Shown here: positions 21,350 through 29,011 of the stretch, in pieces
Layout: every line of letters begins with the position of its first letter
Position numbering within the stretch: position 1 is the stretch's first letter
From: a virus
Virus record (IMG/VR): IMGVR_UViG_3300029787_000181
Coordinates: 1 to 33,534 of that record
DNA: 33,534 bases
Direction: 5' to 3' (one strand)
Made by a program: the position numbers and the translations under genes
The notes under the pieces: generated by a model
The model's database searches: none
Told to the model about the DNA's origin: nothing
What the model saw: only the letters and a program-made list of their open reading frames with translations

Positions 21350-21772
21350 ATGCCCGGACGCAAACGCAAAACCACCCCAACTGTTATGCGCAAGATTGCC
21401 GAGCGCTTAGCTGAAGGTGAAACGCTCATTGACATTTGCAAGGGCAGTGACATGCCAAGCTACCGTGCAGTCACTGATGCAATTATTGTGGACGAGGAAG
21501 TCTATGAGATCTATCGGCGTGGTCGTGTGCTGCAAGGTGAATACTTTGCTGACGTGATCAACAGCGTGGCGTTGGCACCGTTGCCAGACGTTGACCCAAG
21601 AGCGCAACACGCGGAGAACGGACGGCGCACATTGCTGATCAATACGTTGAAGTGGACAACTGGCAGGGCGCAGCCGCATGGCATCAGAGATCGCAAGGAA
21701 GATGCACCAGAGCAGCAGGCTATCACGATAAGCTGGGCTGGTGGTGATGTTGACGTGAGTGCAGATGGCTGA
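21350..21772 (+). CDS. terS: Terminase small subunit
   Basis: A 140-residue protein. The N-terminal HTH-like part (VMRKIAERLAEGETLIDICK, GSDMPSYRAVTDAI) follows the small-terminase pattern 'I-x-x-x-L-x-x-G-x-x-L-x-x-I-C ... M-P-S-x-x-x-V'. YRRGRVLQGEYFADVINSVA and RRTLLINTLKWTTGRAQPHG match the downstream oligomerisation part ('R-x-x-I-x-x-x-K-W'). It recognises the packaging site and feeds DNA to the large subunit at 22435. GGAGGT lies six bases before ATG 21350. Confidence 0.85.
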   Translation: MPGRKRKTTPTVMRKIAERLAEGETLIDICKGSDMPSYRAVTDAIIVDEEVYEIYRRGRVLQGEYFADVINSVALAPLPDVDPRAQHAENGRRTLLINTLKWTTGRAQPHGIRDRKEDAPEQQAITISWAGGDVDVSADG

Positions 21773-22145
21773 GTGGAAAGGCCCAGTACCTTTTGACCCA
21801 AAGAAACATAAGCCTGTTGATGCTGGATCTGGCAAGAAGATGACAGAATTTCTTGCCACTGAGATTGCAGAAGATGGTCAGGTGTTTAATCATCCAACTG
21901 TTTGGTTCGCACAAAATGGTCAGGTCGTTGATCTTTCATCACCTGATGATCGTGGAACGGCAACGCAATTGGCTAAACAATATGAGGCAGCAACAGGCAA
22001 AAGGTTCCCACGATTTGGCAAGGCATTTGATGCTGATGGCAACAAGATCAAAGAAAACTTTAAGAAGGGCAGCACCACCGCGCAACGGCGAAGCAACGCA
22101 GGCGGTGCAACAAGGCGGTCATTGATTGGCTCTGGTGATCGGTGA
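21765..22145 (+). CDS. Hypothetical protein between terminase genes
   Basis: A 126-residue protein from ATG 21765 (an in-frame GTG at 21759 is possible). WKGPVPFDPKKHKPVDAGSG and FNHPTVWFAQNGQVVDLSSP are conserved-looking segments; the C-terminal 35 residues are basic and disordered (TTAQRRSNAGGATRRSL). I have an impression of similar proteins in marine podoviruses next to the terminase, but cannot name the family. It overlaps the small-terminase stop by eight bases. Confidence 0.65.
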   Translation: MAEWKGPVPFDPKKHKPVDAGSGKKMTEFLATEIAEDGQVFNHPTVWFAQNGQVVDLSSPDDRGTATQLAKQYEAATGKRFPRFGKAFDADGNKIKENFKKGSTTAQRRSNAGGATRRSLIGSGDR

Positions 22146-22434
22146 AAAGTCCTGTATATCACACATCCAAAGCTGCCGATCTACGCGCGCGAAGCTCGGC
22201 ATCAATCAGCGCCCCATCATTGTCATAATGATAACTCGCAGCGCTCAAAACAGCTAAGTTGTTGTAAACAAGCAATAACACTGTTAACATAATATCGATT
22301 ATGCGTCCTACAACACCTTGCGGTTGTTTTTGGAAATCCCAAACCCCACCCCCGCAAGAAATTTCCGCCCCTGTCTATAGCGTAAGGCCCGACCTGAGAA
22401 TGCACACATCCACTGCCAGCGGAGGCCAACCTCT
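22146..22434 (+). other. 289-base gap before large terminase
   Basis: On the plus strand no convincing gene is seen. A GTG at 22142 overlaps the previous stop and could make a 28-codon peptide. TTGTAA (about 22262) and TAACAT (22285-22290) are spaced like weak -35/-10 elements. The remainder is Pro-codon-like CCCCACCCCCGC sequence. The gap could hold a late promoter, a packaging site or the minus-strand frame at 22159-22290. Confidence 0.4.
22159..22290 (-). CDS. Possible small antisense-strand membrane protein
   Basis: A 43-codon frame on the minus strand in the 289-base gap between 22145 and the large terminase. MLTVLLLVYNNLAVLSAASY is a plausible membrane helix, followed by HYDNDGALIDAELRARR. 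The open frame extends upstream another ~30 codons (GVVGRIIDIM before the Met), without a standard start codon. There is no good Shine-Dalgarno site. It would be the only minus-strand gene outside the lysogeny block. Confidence 0.3.
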   Translation of the reverse strand: MLTVLLLVYNNLAVLSAASYHYDNDGALIDAELRARRSAALDV

Positions 22435-23709
22435 GTGGAAATCGTAATCCCATATACGCCGCGTCCTCTGCAGGAAAGCTTGCATGACGAGATGCAGGCC
22501 AAGCGGTGGGGCGTTGTGGTAACTCATCGACGCTTTGGCAAAACCGTGTGGGCCATCAATCACATTCTGCGCGACTGCATTATGTCCAAACATGCGCGCC
22601 CCCGGTACGCCTACATTGGCCCTAGTTATAAGCAGGTTAAAGCTACTGCATGGGATTATCTGAAAGAATTTGCTGGCGGCATTCCCGGCGTTAAGTTCAA
22701 TGAAACTGAGTTGCGCTGCGATTTACCCACTGGCGGCAGAATATCCTTACTTGGAACTGAGAATTTCGAAAGTCTGCGCGGCTTATACCTAATGGGTTGC
22801 GTGATGGATGAGTACGCCAGCATTCCTGAGTCAGTGTTTCCTGAGATAATCAGGCCAGCCCTCAGCGATTACAAGGGTTGGTGTTGTTTTCTCGGCACGC
22901 CCCAAGGTCACAATGCGTTCTTTGATCTTTATGAGCAGGCCAGCGCTGACGATGATTGGTTAAACGCGATTTACAAGGCCAGCGAAACCAAGCTGCTGGA
23001 TGAGGAAGAGTTAACCGCTGCCCAGCGCATGATGAGCGAAAGCCAATATCTGCAAGAATTTGAATGCAGCTTCAACGCCAATGTTCCCGGCGCAATCTAC
23101 GGCAAGGAGTTGGAAGCCGCGCAAGACGAGGGCCGCATCTGCAACGTCCCTTATGACCCGGCACACAAGGTTGACACATTTTGGGATCTTGGCGTGGGTG
23201 ACAGCACGTCAATTTGGTTTACCCAAACTGTTGGCAGGGCAATCCACGTGATTGACTTCTACGAGGCGCGCAACGAGGGCTTGCCGCATTATTGCAAGAT
23301 GCTGACTGACAGAAGATATGTTTATGGCGATCACCACGCCCCGCACGACATTGAAGTCAGAGAGTTAGGCAGCGGCAAATCACGGCGTGAAATCGCGTGG
23401 GATCTTGGCTTGAATTTCCGCGTCGTGCCTAAGCTGCCTTTGGAAGACGGCATTCACGCGGCACAGATGCTGATACCCCGGTGTTACTTTGATCGAGAGC
23501 GCTGCAAAGACGGGCTAGAGGCATTGCGACAATACCACCGGGCGTACAACGAGCGTACTAGATCTTTCAGAGCATCCCCTGTGCATGACTGGTCATCTCA
23601 TGCCAGCGATAGTTTTAGATACCTTGCCGTTGGAATGCGGCAACCCCGCGATCACCAGAGAGTACCGCAGCAAATGGCTGTGATGGAGTACAACCCGTTC
23701 GCGGCATAA
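22435..23709 (+). CDS. terL: Terminase large subunit
   Basis: A 424-residue protein. ATPase: Walker A HRRFGKT at 31-37, Walker B LMGCVMDEY with Asp125-Glu126, and a coupling motif CFLGTPQGHNAFFDLY. Nuclease: DTFWDLGVGDSTSIWF (first acidic), VYGDHHAPHDIEVRE (second) and SPVHDWSSHASDSFRYLAVG (third). It translocates DNA into the procapsid and cuts it. The start is GTG 22435 (VEIVIPYTPRPLQESLH); no better ATG exists upstream. It has AGGCC/GGAGG (22419-22423) upstream. Confidence 0.95.
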   Translation: MEIVIPYTPRPLQESLHDEMQAKRWGVVVTHRRFGKTVWAINHILRDCIMSKHARPRYAYIGPSYKQVKATAWDYLKEFAGGIPGVKFNETELRCDLPTGGRISLLGTENFESLRGLYLMGCVMDEYASIPESVFPEIIRPALSDYKGWCCFLGTPQGHNAFFDLYEQASADDDWLNAIYKASETKLLDEEELTAAQRMMSESQYLQEFECSFNANVPGAIYGKELEAAQDEGRICNVPYDPAHKVDTFWDLGVGDSTSIWFTQTVGRAIHVIDFYEARNEGLPHYCKMLTDRRYVYGDHHAPHDIEVRELGSGKSRREIAWDLGLNFRVVPKLPLEDGIHAAQMLIPRCYFDRERCKDGLEALRQYHRAYNERTRSFRASPVHDWSSHASDSFRYLAVGMRQPRDHQRVPQQMAVMEYNPFAA

Positions 23710-23719
23710 GGAGATAGAT

Positions 23720-24109
23720 ATGGGCAGCATGGCATCAGCAGCGGCTGACGATGTAAAGATTGGTTTGGGCCGCATGGAGCCTACCGAGGGTTTTAGGCAG
23801 CGCACGGCTCAACGCAAGCAAAGAGAAGCTGACGCAATCAGGGACTTTCAGCTTTTGCGCAACGACGATAGCCCCGCCCGCCAAGCCGCACTGCCAATGA
23901 CAGTTTCTGCGCCCAACTACGGCATAGCCCCGGTAGCCGCTGCCCCAACAATTCCTGACCCTGACGCCATTGGCGAAACTGAGCAAGCATTGCTTGACGC
24001 GCAGAAAAAAGGCAGGTCATCGACGATTGCCACCAGCGCCAAAGGTTTGCTGTCTGACGAGGATAGCACCCGCAAAAAGCGCAGCCTTATGGGTGGATTA
24101 ATATCATGA
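23720..24109 (+). CDS. Hypothetical protein, structural neighbour of portal
   Basis: A 129-residue protein. The N-terminus is small-residue rich (GSMASAAADDVKIGLG), a charged helix follows (RQRTAQRKQREADAIRDF), then a Pro/Ala linker. The C-terminal SSTIATSAKGLLSDEDSTRK plus SLMGGLIS is a short signature that recurs in podoviral genes next to the portal. Its role is unknown, possibly a head-completion or internal protein. AAGGAGATAG lies just before ATG 23720. Confidence 0.7.
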   Translation: MGSMASAAADDVKIGLGRMEPTEGFRQRTAQRKQREADAIRDFQLLRNDDSPARQAALPMTVSAPNYGIAPVAAAPTIPDPDAIGETEQALLDAQKKGRSSTIATSAKGLLSDEDSTRKKRSLMGGLIS

Positions 24110-24288
24110 TGTATAAAAAGAAAAACATCGCTGGCGAAATGGGTGCCAAGGCATCCCAGCCAGCCAAGCGCCGTCAAACTGTTGACCCATTGGAGCGCGC
24201 AAGCCAGAAGATGGAAGGCCGCATGCAGGGCGGTGATCCCAAAAAGGCCAAGCGCAAGTCAATGATGAATAGCTACGGGCTGTCCTGA
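24106..24288 (+). CDS. Small basic hypothetical protein
   Basis: A 60-residue protein rich in Lys, Arg, Met and Gln (KKKNIAGEMGAKASQPAKRR, then KKAKRKSMMNSYGLS). ATG 24106 overlaps the previous stop (ATGA), and its own stop overlaps the portal ATG at 24288. Probably disordered and nucleic-acid or capsid binding. No family recognised. Confidence 0.65.
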   Translation: MMYKKKNIAGEMGAKASQPAKRRQTVDPLERASQKMEGRMQGGDPKKAKRKSMMNSYGLS

Positions 24289-25898
24289 TGCAGATTTCCC
24301 CGATGATTGCGCAGCTTGATCGGCGCTTTAAGCAGTTGCAGTCTCAGCGCAGCAATTGGGAAAGCCATTGGCAGGAGTTGGCAGATTACATGCTGCCGCG
24401 CAAAGCCGAGATAACCCGGAAGCGCACCCAGGGCGATAAGCGCACCGAACGCATTTTTGACGGCACCGCAATTCACGCTGTCGAACTGCTGGCGTCTAGC
24501 TTGCATGGCATGCTCACGTCACCATCCACCCCGTGGTTTAGCATGAGATACCGCAACCCGGCGCTGCAAGGTGATGACGAAGCTAACGAATGGTTGGAAC
24601 TCGCGATCGACCAGATGTATCAGGCGTTCAATCGCAGCAACTTCCAGCAAGAGATCCACGAGTTGTATTACGATTTAGTGACCTTTGGCACCGCTGCCAT
24701 TTATGTCACTGGCGATGCAGAAGGCTTGCAGTTCAGCAGCCGTCACATTGCCGAAATTTACATCAGCCAGAATGCCAAAGATCAGGTCGATACGGTCTAT
24801 CGAAAGTTCAAGCTAACAGCCCGTGCAATGGAGCAGCAATTCGGCGCTGATGCTTTACCTGCTCAGTGCATTAAGGATCTGAAAGAAGAACCTTACAAAG
24901 AACACGAAATCATCCACGTTGTGTTTCCGCGCGCAGATGCCAAGGGCAAGCTGGCTAAAGCCAAACCGTTTGCCAGCATTTACTACCACGCTGACAGCCG
25001 CAAGCTGCTGAGTGAAGGCGGCTTTGACGATTTCCCATTCATGGTGCCGCGTTTCAATAAAGACAGCAGTAGCAGCTACGGCAGATCTGTCAGCATGAAC
25101 GCCCTGCCAGACACTAAGATGTTGAACAAAATGTCTGAGGTGACGATCAGGGCAGCACAAAAGCAAATCGATCCACCGCTTATGGTGCCAGATGATGGCT
25201 TTATGTTGCCGGTGAGAACAACCCCCGGCAGCTTGAATTTCTACCGTGCAGGCACCCGTGATCGGCTGGAGCCACTACAGATCGGCGCAAACAATCCGCT
25301 GGGTCTGAACATGGAAGAACAGCGCCGCAATGCTATTCGGCAGGCGTTCTTTGTTGATCAGCTTTTAACGGCCCAGCAAGGCCCACAGATGACTGCCACG
25401 CAAGTGCTTCAGATGAACGAAGAGCGCATGAGAGTGCTTGGCCCGGTTTTATCGCGTTTGCAATCTGAACTACTACAGCCCTTGATCAGCAGATCGTTCG
25501 GATTGCTCCTCCGGGCGGGGCTTCTCCCACCCGCCCCGGAGGCCCTGCAAGGCCAAGACATCGACATTGAGTATGTCAGCCCATTGGCGAAAGCGCAGAA
25601 GCTAACAGATCTGCAAAGCATGTTGCGCGGCTTTGAGGTGATGATGCAGGTCGCTGAGATTGCACCTGTGATGGACTATTTGGATACAGATAAATTAGTT
25701 AAGTACCTTGTTGAAGTCACAGGCATACCCGCTAGGGTTGTACGCAGCGATCAGGAAGTTGAAGAGATGCGCGAACAACAGCAGGCGCAGCAAGCCCAAC
25801 AAATGCAGCTTGACCAACAGACGCAAACTGCTGAAGCGATGGGCGCAGCGGCACCAATGGTTAAAGCTGTCGGCGGTCTGGACATGCTGCAGCAATGA
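24288..25898 (+). CDS. Portal (head-tail connector) protein, T7 gp8 / BPP-1 type
   Basis: A 536-residue protein, the usual length for this family. N-terminal QRSNWESHWQELADYMLPRK, then RIFDGTAIHAVELLASSLHG followed by MLTSPSTPWF, is the signature of the podoviral head-tail connector family. YYDLVTFGTAAIYVTGD and PDTKMLNKMSEVTIRAAQKQ with PPLMVPDDGF are further conserved blocks. The C-terminus is a Gln-rich helix (REQQQAQQAQQMQLDQQTQT). It forms the dodecameric ring for DNA passage and connects head to tail. Confidence 0.95.
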   Translation: MQISPMIAQLDRRFKQLQSQRSNWESHWQELADYMLPRKAEITRKRTQGDKRTERIFDGTAIHAVELLASSLHGMLTSPSTPWFSMRYRNPALQGDDEANEWLELAIDQMYQAFNRSNFQQEIHELYYDLVTFGTAAIYVTGDAEGLQFSSRHIAEIYISQNAKDQVDTVYRKFKLTARAMEQQFGADALPAQCIKDLKEEPYKEHEIIHVVFPRADAKGKLAKAKPFASIYYHADSRKLLSEGGFDDFPFMVPRFNKDSSSSYGRSVSMNALPDTKMLNKMSEVTIRAAQKQIDPPLMVPDDGFMLPVRTTPGSLNFYRAGTRDRLEPLQIGANNPLGLNMEEQRRNAIRQAFFVDQLLTAQQGPQMTATQVLQMNEERMRVLGPVLSRLQSELLQPLISRSFGLLLRAGLLPPAPEALQGQDIDIEYVSPLAKAQKLTDLQSMLRGFEVMMQVAEIAPVMDYLDTDKLVKYLVEVTGIPARVVRSDQEVEEMREQQQAQQAQQMQLDQQTQTAEAMGAAAPMVKAVGGLDMLQQ

Positions 25899-26110
25899 AG
25901 CAAATCGAAGATCTGAAGTTAGCATACCGCCGCACGTTTAATAGCGAAGATGGCGAGACTGTGCTGGCTGATCTTAAAACACGGTTTGCCTTTGAGCAGA
26001 CCACATTTGTGCAGGGCGATCCGCACCAGACAGCGTTCAACGAGGGTCAGCGTAGCGCAATATTATTGATCGCCCGGATGCTGTCTGAGGACGCCAAACC
26101 TAAGAGGTAA
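25895..26110 (+). CDS. Bbp19-like small structural protein
   Basis: A 71-residue protein. LAYRRTFNSEDGETVLADLK, then FVQGDPHQTAFNEGQRSAIL followed by LIARML, matches the Bbp19 pattern of Bordetella phage BPP-1 ('F-x-x-x-x-G-x-x-V-L-x-D-L ... T-x-F-x-E-G-x-R-x-x-x-L-x-I'). It is positioned between portal and scaffold as in BPP-1-like phages, and overlaps the portal stop (ATGA). Confidence 0.8.
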   Translation: MKQIEDLKLAYRRTFNSEDGETVLADLKTRFAFEQTTFVQGDPHQTAFNEGQRSAILLIARMLSEDAKPKR

Positions 26111-26117
26111 ATCCAAA

Positions 26118-26918
26118 ATGAGCGAAGAGGCAACCCCGTCAGCGGGATCTCCAGACGTGGCTGAAGCAGCCCCGGCAGTTAGCTTCCTAGATACGCTGCC
26201 AGAAGATCTGCGCGGCGAACCCAGCTTACGCAATTTCAACGATGTTGGCGCGCTGGCGAAATCATACACACATGCCCAGCGCATGATTGGCGGCGATAAG
26301 ATCGGCAAGCCGCAGCAATCTTGGACAGATGATCAGTGGACTGAGCATCACATTCACAGCGGCAGACCCGACACGTCTGACGGCTACGAGTTCAAGCTAG
26401 AAGGCCAACTGGCTGACAGCACGTTGGAAGGCTTTAGAGATAGCGCATTCAAGGCAGGCCTATCAGGCAAGCAAGCGCAAAGCGTGGCTGAGTTTATGGA
26501 CATGAGTTTAGGCCAGATGGCAACTGACCGGGCTGATCAGGCTGAAACCCTGCGCCATGAAGGTGAGCAGGAGTTAAGACAGCAGTACGGCAAGGCATTC
26601 GATCAGCGCATGGAAATGGCAATGGGCGCAGCAAGGCAAATGCTTGGCGATAAGGTAGACATCTTAGAAGATGTTGAACTGTCTGACGGCAGATTGCTGG
26701 GCGATCACCCGGAGATCATCAGGATGTTCAGCGCGTTTGCCGAGCAGATCGGTGAGGATAACTTGATCGGAGAAACAGCCGAGATGGTTATGACGCCAGA
26801 CGAGGCGCAACGCCAGCTAAGTGAGGTTACGCGGCGGGACGGCCCCTATTGGGATCGTGATCACCCGGAGCGTGAAGCATACGTGCAAGAGGCGTTACGC
26901 CTGCGCGAATACCTTTAG
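26118..26918 (+). CDS. Capsid assembly scaffolding protein
   Basis: A 266-residue acidic protein. The N-terminus is disordered (Ala/Pro/Glu), then SFLDTLPEDLRGEPSLRNFN followed by DVGALAKSYTHAQRMIG, the standard opening of T7-type and podoviral scaffolds. GRPDTSDGYEFKLEGQ precedes a long helical region with a Gln/Met-rich core. The C-terminus is basic/aromatic, PYWDRDHPERE then AYVQEALRLREYL, probably the capsid-binding end. It directs procapsid formation with the coat protein at 27101. Confidence 0.88.
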   Translation: MSEEATPSAGSPDVAEAAPAVSFLDTLPEDLRGEPSLRNFNDVGALAKSYTHAQRMIGGDKIGKPQQSWTDDQWTEHHIHSGRPDTSDGYEFKLEGQLADSTLEGFRDSAFKAGLSGKQAQSVAEFMDMSLGQMATDRADQAETLRHEGEQELRQQYGKAFDQRMEMAMGAARQMLGDKVDILEDVELSDGRLLGDHPEIIRMFSAFAEQIGEDNLIGETAEMVMTPDEAQRQLSEVTRRDGPYWDRDHPEREAYVQEALRLREYL

Positions 26919-27100
26919 AGTTTAGCGGATAAGCTACGGCCCCGCGCATCACGCTGGTGTGACCAGCAGGCTGACAACCTTTACCGTCATCATACAATTC
27001 TAAACTTACCTGACTTGTATGCTGGCGGCGTCAAGCACGGCCCCGGCTGGGATAACCGAGCGATAAACCCTTTAATCTCATAAGCTTAGGAGTGAGACAA
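26919..27100 (+). promoter_or_regulatory. Leader/promoter of the major capsid gene
   Basis: A 182-base gap. CATACAATTCTAAAC (26991-27005) is a copy of the early-gene motif. TTGTATG at 27015-27021 makes an inverted partner, its complement reading CATACAAGTC. CACGCTGGTG and CACCAGCG-like short inverted sequences lie at 26950-26970. AGGAG (27088-27092) is eight bases from ATG 27101. A dedicated capsid promoter or operator is likely. Confidence 0.6.
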
Positions 27101-28474
27101 ATGTCTTCACAAATCACTACAGCTTTCGTCAACCAGTATTCCAGCAATATTCAAATGCTTTCCCAACAGATGGGATCGCTATTGCGTAATGCAGTGGATG
27201 TCGAAAGCGTCAACGGCGAAAAAGCCTTAACATAAGAGGGCCACTGGTTAGTAATAGCCAGATGCAAACTGTGTGAATTGCTGGGAACCCCTAACGTATA
27301 AAGCCGAGGGCAATCAGCAGCCAAGCCTCTAACGAGGAAGGTTCAACGACTATCCCGCAAGGGAGTAGGGCCAAGCGGCCCGAAGCGCATAGCACCCTAA
27401 AAATTAGGGTGGTGATATAGTCTCATCTATGGGGAAACTCATAGCAGCCGAAAGGCGGTCTGGTTCTAGCGAAATCAGGCGAAGATATTGTCTTTGACCA
27501 AGTGGGTTCTGCAGCCGCAGTACTCAGAACAACCCGTCATGCGGATACCCCGTTAACTTTAGCGGCCTAGCAGAGCAATCTGCTTTGAAAAACTCTGTGA
27601 ACTCAGGGGAAGTCTCATTGAGATAATCCTGAGCCAAGCCCTGTAAAGGGAAGGTGCAACGACTATCCCCGGTAGGGGAGTAGACCCAAGCGGGTCGAAG
27701 CGCAGAGCATCCCATTGGGATGGTGATATAGTCTCATCTGCATGGCGACATGCAGCGGCCCAGCAGGGCGGGGCAGGATTAGCGATCTTGTTCGAAGGTA
27801 ATGTAATCGATACACCGCACAGCCGCCGCATGGTCACAATGTCAGACTATGAATACGCTGACTTGATTGATGATCAGGATAAAGTTCGCCTTCTGGTTGA
27901 TCCAACATCAACCTATGCGCGTGCCGCTGCCAGTGCCATGGGCCGTGCAATGGATGACGTGATCATCGCAGCCGCGATTGGGACAGCTAAGACAGGCAAA
28001 GATGGTTCAACATCTACTGCCCTGCCAAGCACCCAAAAAGTTGCGCATGGTTCGGCTAATTTGACCATCGCTAAACTGCTATCGGCCAAACAAATCATGG
28101 ACGAAAGCAGCGTTGATCCATCAATCTCGCGTTACTTAGTTTGCGCGCCAGATCAGATCAGCGCTTTGCTTAACACAACACAGGTCACGTCGAGTGATTT
28201 CAATACTGTACGCGCCTTAACAACCGGAGAGATTAATTCGTATCTGGGATTCAACTTTATCGTGTCTAATCGTCTGACCACTGACAGTGACGGCAACCGC
28301 GCCGTAATCGCCTTTGCTGGCGATGGTATCAAACTGGCGATGGGCAAGGAGCCTACAGCAAGGATCGATGAGCGTTCCGACAAATCGTACGCTACTCAGG
28401 TGTACTACTGCCAGACGATTGGCGCGACCCGGATGGAAGAAGCCAAGGTCGTTGAAATCGCGTGTACGGAATAA
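27101..28474 (+). CDS. Major capsid protein, split by two group I introns: join(27101-27227, 27491-27553, 27804-28474)
   Basis: Spliced length is 861 bases, 286 residues. Exon 1 ends ...VESVNGEKA plus one base. Exon 2 supplies FFDQVGSAAAVLRTTRHADT-P. Exon 3 starts in the codon for Leu, giving TPLIDTPHSRRMVTMSDYEY. The joined sequence matches a podoviral coat protein family ('F-x-DQ-x-G ... RH-x-DTPL-x-DTPHSRR ... DYE-x-ADLID-x-QDKVR'), whereas the unspliced frame meets a stop at 27233-27235. Both junctions keep the frame, and the product is continuous without gaps against the family pattern as I remember it. This is the shell protein of the head. Expression depends on splicing, so capsid yield may respond to intron folding. 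Confidence 0.92.
27228..27490 (+). ncRNA. Group I intron 1 in the major capsid gene (subgroup IA-like, no ORF)
   Basis: 263 nt. P1: exon GCCT (27224-27227) with GGGC (27238-27241), splice after the U of a U-G pair. P10: AAGA (27234-27237) with TCTT at the start of exon 2. P2: CTGGTTA/TAGCCAG (27244-27261). P3: GTGTG (27271-27275) with CGCAT (27386-27390). P4: TGCTG (27279-27283) with CAGCA (27315-27319). P7: ACGACTA (in GTTCAACGACTA, 27341-27352) with TATAGTC (in GATATAGTC, 27414-27422). P7.1: TCCC-GCAA-GGGA (27353-27364). P7.2: GGGCC/GGCCC (27368-27381). P8: 27394-27410. P9: 27427-27444. The last base is G (27490). The presence of P7.1 and P7.2 points to subgroup IA. No endonuclease frame. 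Confidence 0.92.
27554..27803 (+). ncRNA. Group I intron 2 in the major capsid gene (subgroup IA-like, no ORF)
   Basis: 250 nt. P1: exon CCGT (27550-27553) with GCGG (27562-27565), with U-G at the splice. P10: TTA (27559-27561) with TAA of exon 3. P2: AGCAGA/TCTGCT. P3: CTGTG (27595-27599) with CGCAG (27701-27705). P4: CTCAGG (27602-27607) with CCTGAG (27628-27633). P7: in GTGCAACGACTA (27654-27665) and GATATAGTC (27725-27733). P7.1: TCCCC/GGGGA (27666-27679). P7.2: GACCC/GGGTC (27683-27696). P8: 27708-27722. P9: CTGCATG-GCGA-CATGCAG (27738-27755). Ends in G 27803. The second half (R to S) is nearly alignable with intron 1, and P3, P4, P7.2 and P8 covary between them, so the two share ancestry and both look functional. 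Confidence 0.92.
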
Positions 28475-28485
28475 GGAGATAGAAA

Positions 28486-28947
28486 ATGGCTACTGTTTAT
28501 TCTGTTCAAAGAACTAACTCCCGCGCAACCCCAATCACGAAAAACCCTGCCAATGCAATGGGTGGACGTGTGCGGATTGCACATGGCGTTTATGAGGCAT
28601 CTAGCTTGGCATCTGGCGATGTCATTGAGATGTTCACATTGCCAGACGGCGCGCGCTTGATTGAAGGATCGTTGGCGCATGACGCGCTAGGAAGCAGCAC
28701 AACGCTTAGTGTCGGCTATGCAGCCCACACCAATGCGGCGGGTACTGCTGTGTCAGCGGCTGCGGCGGCTTACAAAGCTGCGGCTGCGTCAACATCAGCG
28801 CAAAAGGTGGACATCATCGCCACCTTGGCGCTGGGGTCTGGCACTGTCACTGACACCAATGAAGATGGCGTCATCGCGACTGTCACGATGGGCGGTGCCG
28901 CTGGCACTGGCACCATTGAGGTGACCATCAAATACGCTGTTGACTAA
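28486..28947 (+). CDS. Capsid decoration-like structural protein
   Basis: A 153-residue protein. MATVYSVQRTNSRATP, then NAMGGRVRIAHGVYEASSLA and IEMFTLPDGARLIEGSLAHD, are beta-rich; an Ala-rich stretch (AAAAAYKAAAASTSAQKVDI) and GGAAGTGTIEVTIKYAVD end it. The short gene right after the coat gene, with its own AAGGAGATAG site, is typical for a head decoration or minor capsid protein. Not identified at family level. Confidence 0.72.
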   Translation: MATVYSVQRTNSRATPITKNPANAMGGRVRIAHGVYEASSLASGDVIEMFTLPDGARLIEGSLAHDALGSSTTLSVGYAAHTNAAGTAVSAAAAAYKAAAASTSAQKVDIIATLALGSGTVTDTNEDGVIATVTMGGAAGTGTIEVTIKYAVD

Positions 28948-28954
28948 CTAACCC

Positions 28955-28980
28955 GGCGGGGGCGGCTTGCTGCCCCTGCC
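28955..28980 (+). other. Strong G+C hairpin after the decoration gene
   Basis: An 11-bp stem (28955-28965 with 28970-28980, including two G-U pairs) and loop CTTG. It is followed by TCTCTACACCCCC without a T-run, so it is more likely a transcript-stability or partial termination element between head and tail genes. Confidence 0.6.
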
Positions 28981-29011
28981 TCTCTACACCCCCTAAAAAT
29001 TTGGTGACCAG

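Noticed and set aside
27101-27235. A 44-residue free-standing protein ending at 27235
   Set aside because: It is exon 1 plus the first bases of intron 1. The capsid protein continues in exon 2 once the intron is removed.
27524-27837. Minus-strand frames of 63 and 92 codons across intron 2
   Set aside because: They run opposite to catalytic core helices and the exon, have no ribosome site, and show no endonuclease motif (LAGLIDADG, GIY-YIG or HNH).
27788-28474. Capsid gene starting de novo at a TTG near 27788
   Set aside because: This would lack the N-terminal region that exons 1 and 2 supply. The upstream codons are intron sequence.
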